Of a stretch of 64,000 bases of DNA, positions 52,798 to 59,633 are shown one piece after another. This DNA is from Nocardia amamiensis (lineage in GTDB: Bacteria > Actinomycetota > Actinomycetes > Mycobacteriales > Mycobacteriaceae): positions 172,384-236,383 of the forward strand of contig NZ_JADLQX010000010.1 of NCBI RefSeq assembly GCF_015477605.1, in the 5' to 3' direction. Every line of letters starts with the position of its first letter. Within the stretch, counting starts at the first letter, position 1. The translations under genes were made by a program, and so were the position numbers. The notes beneath the pieces were generated by a model, which was not told the DNA's origin, ran no database searches, and saw only the letters and a program-made list of their open reading frames with translations.

Positions 52798-53076
52798 TCA
52801 GGCCGTGGCGGTCGGGGGCGTGCCGGACCCCAGTGTCTTCAGACGCCGCGTGTACTCCTCGTCATCGATCTCGCCGCGCGCATACCGGTCGGCGAGCACC
52901 TGCTGCGGGGTCGGCCTCTGCTGTGGCGGAAACAGGTCACCGCCTGCCGGACCCCCTCCCATGTACCGGACCAGCATGACGATCCCGCCGATCACCAGCG
53001 CCCAGAACACCACCATGCCGACGGTCATCAGGCCGTACCCCCACCCGTTCAGACCGTCGCCGTACCAGAACATCAT
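52798..53076 (-). CDS. SHOCT-domain membrane protein, second copy
   Basis: 92 residues: MMFWYGDGLNGWGYGLMTVG then MVVFWALVIGGIVMLVRYM helix, and SHOCT end QQVLADRYARGEIDDEEYTR. Closely related to 43526-43822. First gene of the operon with phosphoketolase (39-base gap) and the OtsB1-like gene. Preceded by a palindrome at 53163-53176. Confidence 0.85.
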   Translation of the reverse strand: MMFWYGDGLNGWGYGLMTVGMVVFWALVIGGIVMLVRYMGGGPAGGDLFPPQQRPTPQQVLADRYARGEIDDEEYTRRLKTLGSGTPPTATA

Positions 53077-53162
53077 GGCTCCTCCTCACTCGCGGTGCCC
53101 GTGCCGGCGGCACCGATCCAGCTGTCCAGCACAGGCTGCGTCTCAACCGCACCGGCGGGATA

Positions 53163-53176
53163 GGGCCGATCGGCCC
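53163..53176. promoter_or_regulatory. GGGCCGATCGGCCC palindrome before the SHOCT-xfp operon
   Basis: Perfect 14-bp palindrome, 87 bases upstream of the SHOCT start, in the context TAGGGCCGATCGGCCCAT. It keeps the TAGGG-C...TCGG pattern of the 42777 and 43354 elements and resembles a symmetric DosR-type box. Likely operator; the binding protein is unknown. Confidence 0.5.
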
Positions 53177-53286
53177 ATCCCCCCGGTTACCTACGGGCTC
53201 CGGTAGGAGTCGGCCCTGGAAAGACCGTCATCCGCATCGGTCGACAGCGAACATGCCCAACCCGCGAGTGGCGATCGAATTCGTCG

Positions 53287-53421
53287 GTCGTCACGGTCAC
53301 CGTGATCACCCCACACAACGCCTACAACACCGACGAGGCGTTACACCGGATCATCTAGACGACGCTGGACAACATCGAAGCCTTCGCCCGCGGGCAGCCG
53401 CGCAACGTCGTATCACGCTGA
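53287..53421 (+). pseudogene. C-terminal relic of a D-2-hydroxyacid dehydrogenase
   Basis: Reads VTVITPHNAYNTDEALHRII, then TAG (53356-53358), then TTLDNIEAFARGQPRNVV. The intact enzyme at 38816-39820 ends with nearly the same residues, with Glu where the stop now is. About 45 codons remain; everything upstream is gone. A leftover of a second copy lost by deletion. Confidence 0.85.
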
Positions 53422-53495
53422 ACGCTCCCCCGCCGCGGCTTGTCGTCTGTTCGTCGGTTCGAGTTGCCGGGTGGCGAGTTGGGCCGCGCGGAGTC

Positions 53496-53510
53496 TATCG
53501 GCATCCGATA
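53496..53510 (+). promoter_or_regulatory. PadR operator copy before the APC-relic/DoxX unit
   Basis: TATCGG-CAT-CCGATA is a perfect palindrome, overlapping a second ATATCGGAAGACGATA copy (53508-53523). It matches the motif at the padR and fetA-like promoters. It sits just before the GGAG of the 53534 frame. Confidence 0.65.
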
Positions 53511-53533
53511 TCGGAAGACGATAGGAGATTCCG

Positions 53534-53659
53534 GTGACCCACGCCGACCGGCCCAGCACCACCCTCGCCGAGGACGCGGCGGGGCAGCTGCGTCGCCGCC
53601 TCGGCGTCACCGACGCCGTCGTACGAGCGCTCCGGCGGCCACCACCGCCGCGCTGGTGA
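53534..53659 (+). pseudogene. N-terminal relic of an APC-family amino acid permease
   Basis: GTG 53534 after AGGAGATT. The first ~30 residues (THADRPSTTLAEDAAGQLRR, then RLGVTDAVV) match the cytoplasmic start of APC permeases, usually followed by a GLGSMIGAGIF helix. Here the frame continues VRALRRPPPPRW and stops. The body was deleted, leaving promoter and start. Confidence 0.5.
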
Positions 53660-53722
53660 GAACCGAGGACAACGAGGTCGGACAATGACCCGAAACACCG
53701 AACGGAAAGAGGGAACCCGCTC

Positions 53723-54217
53723 GTGTCCGCCATCAATCTTTGGATAACCCGCCTGACCACGACCTCCGCACCCGCGGCGGTGGTGCTGATCCGCTTCTAC
53801 GTCGGCGCGATCTTCTTGTTCGAAGGCATCCAGAAATTCCTCTACCCCGACCAGCTCGGCACCGGACGTTTCGACAAGGCCGGAATCCCCGCCCCCGGCT
53901 TCGTCGCACCCCTGGACGGTGTCTTCGAAATGGCCTGCGGCGCCTTGATTCTCGCTGGACTGCTCACCCGTCTCGCGGTCATCCCGATGATCGTGAACAT
54001 GGCAGGCGCGCTGCTGATCACCAAACTGCCCATCCTGTGGGGCGACGCACCACTGTTCACCAAGGACTCCGGGTGGTGGGACTTCGTCCACGAATCCCGC
54101 ACCGACCTGGCAATGCTGTGCGGCAGCCTGTTCCTGCTGCTCGTCGGCGCCGGAGCCTGGTCGCTCGACGCTCGCCTGCGCGCCACCCACACCACCGCAC
54201 AGCCGGTCACCAGCTGA
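53723..54217 (+). CDS. DoxX family membrane protein
   Basis: 164 residues from GTG 53723. Four membrane helices with the DoxX pattern: VVLIRFYVGAIFLFEGIQKF, PGFVAPLDGVFEMACGALIL, LAVIPMIVNMAGALLITKLP and TDLAMLCGSLFLLLVGAGAW. DoxX proteins take part in redox and sulfur/quinone homeostasis; the precise role is unknown. Probably transcribed from the PadR-controlled promoter at 53496. Confidence 0.85.
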   Translation: MSAINLWITRLTTTSAPAAVVLIRFYVGAIFLFEGIQKFLYPDQLGTGRFDKAGIPAPGFVAPLDGVFEMACGALILAGLLTRLAVIPMIVNMAGALLITKLPILWGDAPLFTKDSGWWDFVHESRTDLAMLCGSLFLLLVGAGAWSLDARLRATHTTAQPVTS

Positions 54218-54323
54218 CCGGTCACTACAACGGGGATGGTTAGGACGTGAGTACCTCGATGCGCCTGCCTCATCCCGTGCGCTGAGGTCCTGGAAGGCGC
54301 GCCGAAGGGGTGGTCGTCTGCGG

Positions 54324-55139
54324 TCACGCAGCCGAGCGCTCCGCGGTAGCCGTCCCACCGCGCCGCGGCGACCGGGGTAGCGGGAGCAGGCGGTGGTCGC
54401 GGGTGAAGACGCGCCGCACCAGTCCGAGGGTGACGACCACGGTGGTGCTGGACACCGAGGCCAGGACCAGGAACATGACCACCGCTTGCAGCAGCACGGC
54501 CTGGACTGGAGGCACACCGGCGAGGATGAGGCCGGTCATCGCGCCGGGCAGGAATACCAGTCCGGTGGCTTTGGTGGTCTCGATCTGCGGGGTCAGCGCC
54601 GAGCGCAGCGCGGCCCGCACGTAGGGGGTGGCGGCTTGCCGGGACGGCTGGCCGAGCGCGAGCCGCGCTTCGACCTCGTCGCGTTTGTCGCGCAGTTCGT
54701 CCACCAGCCGCCGTGCCGCCAGAACTGTTGCGGTCATGGAATTCCCGACCATCATCCCGGCAATCGGGACCAGCGTGCGCGCTTCCAGGGCAAGCACCCG
54801 GAAGCCGAAAACGACGCCGAGGGTGATCGCGGCGGCCGCGGCGAACGCGGCGATGGTCAGCGGCATCACCCGCGGCACCTCCGGTGCTCGCCGCCGGGCG
54901 ACGTCACCGGCGTAGGCGACCATCGCTACTACCCACAGCCATGACCACGCCACGGATCGTCCCGGTTCCAGCAGCAGTGTCAGCGCGGCCCCGACCAGCA
55001 GCAGTTGCACCAGGGCCCGGGCGGAGGCCCACAGGATCTGCCGCTCGAGTCCCAGCCGCTGCCACAGCGAGACAACAGCGGCCACACCGATCAACGCCAG
55101 CGAGGTCGCCAGGCCACCGGCCCCGATCAGATCATTCAT
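54324..55139 (-). CDS. FetB-like ABC transporter permease (UPF0014)
   Basis: 271 residues with about seven hydrophobic segments. The conserved UPF0014 core VPIAGMMVGNSMTATVLAAR is intact, with RAALRSALTPQIETTKATGL and LPGAMTGLILAGVPPVQAVL. FetB homologues export iron and protect from oxidative stress. Start overlaps the ATPase stop as ATGA. Confidence 0.87.
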   Translation of the reverse strand: MNDLIGAGGLATSLALIGVAAVVSLWQRLGLERQILWASARALVQLLLVGAALTLLLEPGRSVAWSWLWVVAMVAYAGDVARRRAPEVPRVMPLTIAAFAAAAAITLGVVFGFRVLALEARTLVPIAGMMVGNSMTATVLAARRLVDELRDKRDEVEARLALGQPSRQAATPYVRAALRSALTPQIETTKATGLVFLPGAMTGLILAGVPPVQAVLLQAVVMFLVLASVSSTTVVVTLGLVRRVFTRDHRLLPLPRSPRRGGTATAERSAA

Positions 55140-55807
55140 GCTCCCACCTCCTCCGGTCGGTCGACCGGGTCCACACCGACGCAGCGGCCCGCTTCGATCC
55201 GCAGCACACGGTCCGCGACCCGCTGCACCTGCCGCGGATCGTGTGTCACCCACAGCACGGTCACGCCTGCGCGCGCCAGGCCGAGTACAACTCGTTCGAC
55301 TATGCCGACCGCCGATTCGTCGAGGGCGGAGGTCGGTTCGTCGAGCAGCAGCACCTCGGGTCCGGTGATCAGCGTGCGCGCCAGGCAGACTCGCTGGGCC
55401 TCACCGCCGGACAGCGCGTTCGCGTCATGGTCCAGCCAGGAACCGGGCAAGCCGACAGCGGCCAGCGCCTGTTCCATCCGGGGCAGATCAGCGTCCGGGC
55501 TCGCGGTGCGCAGATTCTCGGCGATCGTCCCCGGGAAAGGCGTAGGCCGCTGGAACACCATGCCCACCTGCCGGCGCAGGCGCAACGGATCCAGACCGGC
55601 AATATCCCTCCCGCCGAACAGTACCCGCCCCTCGGTGGGCACCTCGAGGCGATTACATAGCCGCAGCAGCGTGGACTTGCCCGACCCCGAGGGGCCGTAG
55701 ACCGCCGTCACGCCCTGCCCGGGAACGGCGGCGCTGAACCCGTCGAGCGCACGAGTACCGGTGCGCACCACGACGACCTTCTCGAAGTCGAAGCCCGTCG
55801 GCCCCAT
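55136..55807 (-). CDS. FetA-like ABC transporter ATP-binding protein
   Basis: 223 residues from ATG 55807-55805 with GGAGGCTG upstream. Walker A YGPSGSGKSTLLRLCNRL, Q-loop VGMVFQRPTPFPGT, signature LSGGEAQRVCLARTLI, Walker B VLLLDEPTSALDE, and THDPRQVQRVADRVL. Partner of the FetB-like permease. The promoter region holds an ATATCGG-AAT-ACGATAT copy, so PadR probably controls it. Confidence 0.9.
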   Translation of the reverse strand: MGPTGFDFEKVVVVRTGTRALDGFSAAVPGQGVTAVYGPSGSGKSTLLRLCNRLEVPTEGRVLFGGRDIAGLDPLRLRRQVGMVFQRPTPFPGTIAENLRTASPDADLPRMEQALAAVGLPGSWLDHDANALSGGEAQRVCLARTLITGPEVLLLDEPTSALDESAVGIVERVVLGLARAGVTVLWVTHDPRQVQRVADRVLRIEAGRCVGVDPVDRPEEVGA

Positions 55808-55853
55808 ACCCAGCCTCCTGGACCGGAATTTGCTATCCGGCGCTCGGGCCACT

Positions 55854-55870
55854 ATATCGGAATACGATAT
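55854..55870 (-). promoter_or_regulatory. PadR operator copy before the FetAB-like operon
   Basis: ATATCGG-AAT-ACGATAT, one mismatch from the symmetric motif, 47 bases upstream of the fetA-like ATG. A further half-site TCGATATC follows at 55878-55885. Confidence 0.65.
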
Positions 55871-56172
55871 CGTCAGTCGATATCTTTGCGACGTCCTCGC
55901 AGCGTCCGCCGCTACCGTGGCGGCATCGCACCCGCATGATGCTCGCGAGCGTGCGGAAGGGAATCCGGTTTGTCTGCGCTCGCCACGGTTGCGTCTTGTG
56001 GTCCCGCTTCACCGGACACGACGGCCCGGCCGATACGTACACGTATCACTGCCGCCTGGCCCTCCACGAAGGCCAGGGCATGATGGGCCATCCCGCGTCG
56101 TCGAACCAGGCGAACCGGGAGCCCCATCAGGACACGAACACCCCGGCCCCTGACCCGGTCACGGAGCAGGCA

Positions 56173-56511
56173 TCACGCCGACCGGTCGCCGGAGCCCTCG
56201 CCACGGGTGTCGTCGCCGAGGACCTCGCGCGCCAGTTCCCGCAGCGCACGCCGGTCCTCGGCCAGCGCCGCCCGCCCCGCGTCCGTCGCCCGGTACACAC
56301 GCCGGGCGCGACCGCCGACCACCTCCTGCCGCGAGGTCAGCAGCCCATCGGCCTCCAGCCGGTGCAGCGTCGGATACAGCGTGCCCGGACTGATCTTGTA
56401 CCCGTGGCTCGCCAGCTCCTCGGTCAACCAGGCGCCGTGCACGTCCTCCTCCGCCGCGTGATGCAGGATGTGCAGCCGCACCGCTCCCCGCTGAAACTCC
56501 CGCACCAGCAA
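56173..56511 (-). CDS. PadR-family transcriptional regulator
   Basis: 112 residues; TTG 56511 or GTG 56505 starts. Winged helix typical of PadR: GAVRLHILHHAAEEDVHGAW, then KISPGTLYPTLHRLEADGLL and wing EVVGGRARRVYRATDAGRAA, then a dimerising C-terminal helix. Its own promoter has a perfect ATATCGGATACCGATAT at 56538-56554, consistent with autorepression. The same motif precedes the FetAB-like and DoxX units. Ligand unknown. Confidence 0.88.
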   Translation of the reverse strand: MLVREFQRGAVRLHILHHAAEEDVHGAWLTEELASHGYKISPGTLYPTLHRLEADGLLTSRQEVVGGRARRVYRATDAGRAALAEDRRALRELAREVLGDDTRGEGSGDRSA

Positions 56512-56537
56512 CCACCACCCTCTACCTGACAGAACCG

Positions 56538-56554
56538 ATATCGGATACCGATAT
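56538..56554 (-). promoter_or_regulatory. PadR operator at its own promoter
   Basis: ATATCGG-ATA-CCGATAT, a perfect 17-bp palindrome, 27 bases before the padR start. The best copy of the motif in the window. Confidence 0.7.
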
Positions 56555-56695
56555 TAACGGAGCACATCTCCGTGACAGACCGGCACCGACGCTCGACCCG
56601 GTGAATCGAAGGTCCCACGTGTGCGGGTCCTCGGCACCTATTCGGACCGTGCTTGCCGCGCCACGATGGAGAAGAGTGGCGATAGGAGGTTGCTG

Positions 56696-57160
56696 GTGCG
56701 GCCATGGCGGGATTTCCTCGAGCGTTTCCGCCCGGCGGGGACGCCCGGCGCGGCCGTGTTGCGCGGCATCCCCGCAGACCGCGCCCACGATATCGCGGGC
56801 GAACTCGAGCCGGTCCTCGCACTTCTCGACCACACCCAGGCACACGCTGAACGTATCCGCGCCGATGCCGTCGACCGGGCGCGCGAGCGTCGCGACGATG
56901 CGCGGCGGCGCAGCGAGGAGATCATCGCGGCCGCGCGTGACAGCGTCGAGTCGATCCGCGTCGATGCTCTCACGCACGCGCGCATGGAGGCGGCGGCCGA
57001 ACGGGCAGACCAGGCGGAGGCGGCATCGGCCGAGATCGAACAGATGCGAGCACGAGTCAGCGCGCGGCTACCCGGCTACGTCGAGCGAGTGCTCGCCGAG
57101 GTCCGCGCAATGGCCGACGGCAAACCCGCCCGGCGCACAAGATCGGCAAGCGGGCAATGA
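56696..57160 (+). CDS. V/A-type ATPase E/H-like stalk subunit (putative)
   Basis: 154 residues from GTG 56696, eight bases after AGGAGG. The N terminus contains LERFRPAGTPG; the centre is one long charged coiled coil (AHAERIRADAVDRARERRDD, then SEEIIAAARDSVESIRVDAL). Such peripheral-stalk proteins precede V/A-ATPase genes in some actinobacteria. The stop overlaps the next gene (ATGA). The rest of the operon is missing, so the protein may be orphaned. Confidence 0.5.
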   Translation: MRPWRDFLERFRPAGTPGAAVLRGIPADRAHDIAGELEPVLALLDHTQAHAERIRADAVDRARERRDDARRRSEEIIAAARDSVESIRVDALTHARMEAAAERADQAEAASAEIEQMRARVSARLPGYVERVLAEVRAMADGKPARRTRSASGQ

Positions 57161-57720
57161 TCGCGGCGTGGGTGGCCGGCACGGTGCGGGCACGGACCTT
57201 GCTCGACCGGCGTCTCGGCACGCCGCGAACCCGTGAACTGGCCGCCCTGCCGTCACTGTCCGCGGCTCAGCGGGTCCTGCTCGACAGTCCCTATCGCCGC
57301 GGCATACGACCGGGCCAGGATTTGGCGGAGACCGAGCACGCGCTGGCGGCCGCCCTGCTCTGGCATCTGCGGGTGCTCGCGGGCTGGCAGCCGCGGGCGG
57401 GTGCTCGCACGGTCCGGTTGCTGGCGGGCGGATTCGAGGTGGCGAATATCGTCGACCATGCTCATGCCCTGTCGGGCGCAACCCCACGGCTGCGTTCCGG
57501 CTCGGCGCGTTGGAAACCGCGTGGTCGCGGCTGTCCACCACCACGTCGCTGGCCGAACTGCGCCGGGGCATGGCACGGTCGCCGTGGGGAGATCCCGGGG
57601 GCGACACCCCATCCGAGATCGCTGTCGGCGCTCAGCTGACTTGGGGATACCGCGTTGCCGCGAGCGTCCCGGAAGCTGCCCGCTGGGCGTGCGGGGCGGT
57701 GGCGCTGTTGCTTGAAACGA
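57157..57720 (+). pseudogene. Frameshifted V/A-ATPase-like subunit relic
   Basis: The frame starts MIAAWVAGTVRARTLLDRRL and runs to VRLLAGGFEVANIVDHAHAL. Near 57490 it shifts to FRLGALETAWSRLSTTTSLA, then SEIAVGAQLTWGYRVAASVP, and loses similarity near 57720. This fits a V/A-ATPase C-type (AC39-like) subunit, but that call is tentative. Frameshifted and 3'-truncated against the convergent membrane gene. Confidence 0.45.
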
Positions 57721-57988
57721 GCCAGAGTGCGAAATCGGCGAAGAACAACGAGCAACCACCAAGGATCACCCACCTCCACCCGCTCGCAGCACCAGCGATC
57801 AATGCCACACCCGCCATACCCGCAACAATCAGCTTGGTAACGAATAGGGCGTGACTGCCTGCCGAGACCTCCTCGTCAGGCATACCTTCGAGCAGTAATG
57901 CGAACGCGTAGAGCAACACCAGAAAAGCAGCGACACAGGCGCCGAGCCCGGAGAAAACGCGCGTCCAGACGCTCGATGACAACAACAT
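57632..57988 (-). CDS. Small integral membrane protein
   Basis: 118 residues from ATG 57988-57986. Three or four membrane helices (VFSGLGACVAAFLVLLYAFA; ALFVTKLIVAGMAGVALIAG; GWRWVILGGCSLFFADFALW). No family recognised. It is AT-richer than neighbours at the start and its 3' end overlaps the relic on the other strand. The next 273 bases (57989-58261) show nothing clear. Confidence 0.55.
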   Translation of the reverse strand: MLLSSSVWTRVFSGLGACVAAFLVLLYAFALLLEGMPDEEVSAGSHALFVTKLIVAGMAGVALIAGAASGWRWVILGGCSLFFADFALWLVSSNSATAPHAQRAASGTLAATRYPQVS

Positions 57989-58261
57989 GACGGCATGGTA
58001 GTCAAAAGATCTCCCGGCAGAACGCGCGATTGCAGACCGCGGTTCCATTGGAAATTGCTCGGCGCGTCGAAGAGTCATACGAACTCGGGGTGAAACTCTC
58101 GGCGGCCGTTCCGGACAGCGCGGCATGCGGCTAGCGGACGTTCCCGCCGAGGCTCCACAACGACACTTGACGAGCTGCTTCGCCGGCGTAGGTCTCATCA
58201 CCAGACCCTCCTGGCGAACACCCAACGAACGCACTGAACTCGGCATGCGGGGTTCGGGTTG

Positions 58262-58450
58262 TCATGTGCCCGAGGCCATGTAGACGGCAAGGATGTAGTA
58301 CGGATGCCGGTCCAGATTCTTACGCGCACGGTCATAGCGCATCGTGGTTCGGGATCGGCGTGACGGGCGGCGATCTGCACATCCCGCAACCCGACACCCG
58401 CATCGAGCATCGTGGTGACGTAGGTGTGGCTTGTCTCCGCAGTGGCAGTG
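58262..58450 (-). pseudogene. 3' fragment of a tyrosine recombinase
   Basis: Reads HTYVTTMLDAGVGLRDVQIA then ARHADP, then after a lost base near 58345 RTTMRYDRARKNLDRHPYYI and a normal end YMASGT. This is the last ~55 residues of an integrase, with the Tyr in MRYDRARKNL. Upstream of HTYVT the sequence is not integrase but a ~97-bp repeat (58436-58532). Not functional. Confidence 0.8.
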
Positions 58451-58532
58451 TGCGGTCGGGTTCGTGTTGCGTTTGACTTCGCCGACTCCCATCGCGGAGT
58501 TCGTGACCGGGGTCGCGGTTCGTGTTGCGATA
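58436..58532 (-). repeat. Direct repeat copy B
   Basis: Begins TCCGCAGTGGCAGTGTGCGG and ends TTCGTGTTGCGATA on the plus strand, with a central GCGGAGTTCG. A diverged copy of almost equal length lies at 63880-63977 in the same orientation. The block TTCGTGTTGCG occurs twice inside, like recombinase arm sites. Each copy is fused to a recombinase 3' part. Confidence 0.7.
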
Positions 58533-58671
58533 GAACGAAAAGAATTGTGATGGACGTCACTGTCGGATCGGTTCCTGCGGTTGGCGACGGGGTGTGCCGG
58601 GATCGGTGGTCGGTGAGCCTGGTTCTCGGAGCCGAGCGTGCGGTGGCTTCCGGTGGATAGTGTTGTGCCCT

Positions 58672-59154
58672 ATGGGGTCTGAACCGGTTGAGGATGTTGG
58701 CAGGTTGCCGGGTAAGCGGATGGGGGCGGGCGCGTTGTTCGTCGACGAGCTGGGCCGGGTGTTGCTGGTCGAGCCGACGTATAAGAACTACTGGGAACTG
58801 CCCGGTGGCGTTGTCGAAGCCGGGGAATCGCCCTTTGCTGCGGTTGTCCGGGAGGTCGATGAAGAGCTCGGGCTGGCTGTGCGAATGGGCCGGTTGTTGG
58901 TGGTGGATTGGGTTCCGCCCGGTCTGTATCCCAGCGACGGGGTGATGTTGGTGTATGACGGTGGACTGCTGAGTGCCGATCAGACAGCGGCGATAGTCCT
59001 TCAGGCGGAAGAGCTTCGAAGCTGGGCATGGTGTGATGAGACCGAGGCTGCGAAGCGACTGCCGGATGTGCTGGCTCGGCGTGTGGCAGCAGCGTGCCGA
59101 GCTCGCCGTGAGGGTGTGACGGCATATCTGGAAGATGGCCGCGCTGTCGTGTGA
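58672..59154 (+). CDS. NUDIX hydrolase
   Basis: 160 residues from ATG 58672 (MGSEPVEDVGRLPGKRMGAG); the domain proper starts at MGAGALFVDELGRVLLVEPT. NUDIX box GGVVEAGESPFAAVVREVDE then ELGL is complete. The context NYWELPGGV suggests an MutT/ADP-ribose-type fold; substrate unknown. It lies between direct repeat B and the recombinase operon, on the opposite strand, so it may be cargo of that element. Confidence 0.85.
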   Translation: MGSEPVEDVGRLPGKRMGAGALFVDELGRVLLVEPTYKNYWELPGGVVEAGESPFAAVVREVDEELGLAVRMGRLLVVDWVPPGLYPSDGVMLVYDGGLLSADQTAAIVLQAEELRSWAWCDETEAAKRLPDVLARRVAAACRARREGVTAYLEDGRAVV

Positions 59155-59177
59155 CATCGACAACCTGCATCGACGCG

Positions 59178-59633
59178 TCAGCATGGGCCGATGATCTTCT
59201 GTCTGGCCGGGAGTCGGGCGATGTGCATGTCCGGGTCTGCGGTGGCGCGGAGCCGGAGGATTTCTTCATGCTGGGCGGCGAGGCGGGACAGGGCTTGGTT
59301 TCGGAACTCTGTGAGCTCCTGGATTGTCGAGTTGGCCTGGGTGAGACGGCTTTTCAGCTTCTCGACCTCGGTCTTGAAACGTTGGATCTGTGCAACTTTG
59401 GGGTCGGGAGTTTCCCCGGCCTGCTGGAGTTGCTGGAGTCGATGTTCGAATTCGGCGCGCAGATGTGCGTAGGGCCGGTCGCCGTAGAAGGCGGTGCGGT
59501 CGACGCTGGACTGCGCGGCGAGGGTCGTGATGTCGCAGTTTCCCCCGTCCGGAATATCCCCTCGTAGGAGCCGGTCCATGGTGGCGCGGATGCGGTTCTC
59601 GTTTTGGACGCGTTGTGCGGCAGTGATTCTCAT
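59178..59633 (-). CDS. TnpC/DUF6262-like transposition accessory protein
   Basis: 151 residues from ATG 59633. N-terminal HTH-like part (RVQNENRIRATMDRLLRGDI; DITTLAAQSSVDRTAFYGDR) and a C-terminal coiled coil (RFKTEVEKLKSRLTQANSTI, then QELTEFRNQALSRLAAQHEE). Matches DUF6262/TnpC proteins that close Tn554-like operons and affect orientation or efficiency of transposition. Start overlaps the upstream stop (ATGA). Confidence 0.8.
   Translation of the reverse strand: MRITAAQRVQNENRIRATMDRLLRGDIPDGGNCDITTLAAQSSVDRTAFYGDRPYAHLRAEFEHRLQQLQQAGETPDPKVAQIQRFKTEVEKLKSRLTQANSTIQELTEFRNQALSRLAAQHEEILRLRATADPDMHIARLPARQKIIGPC

Noticed and set aside
51103..53163. 686-codon plus-strand frame
   Set aside because: Lies entirely opposite phosphoketolase and the SHOCT gene, both of which have clear motifs; composition is typical of an antisense shadow.
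58480..58640. Promoter or gene for the NUDIX protein starting at 58594
   Set aside because: The longer start has no ribosome site and the extra residues match nothing; the ATG at 58672 or the MGAGAL start is more likely.
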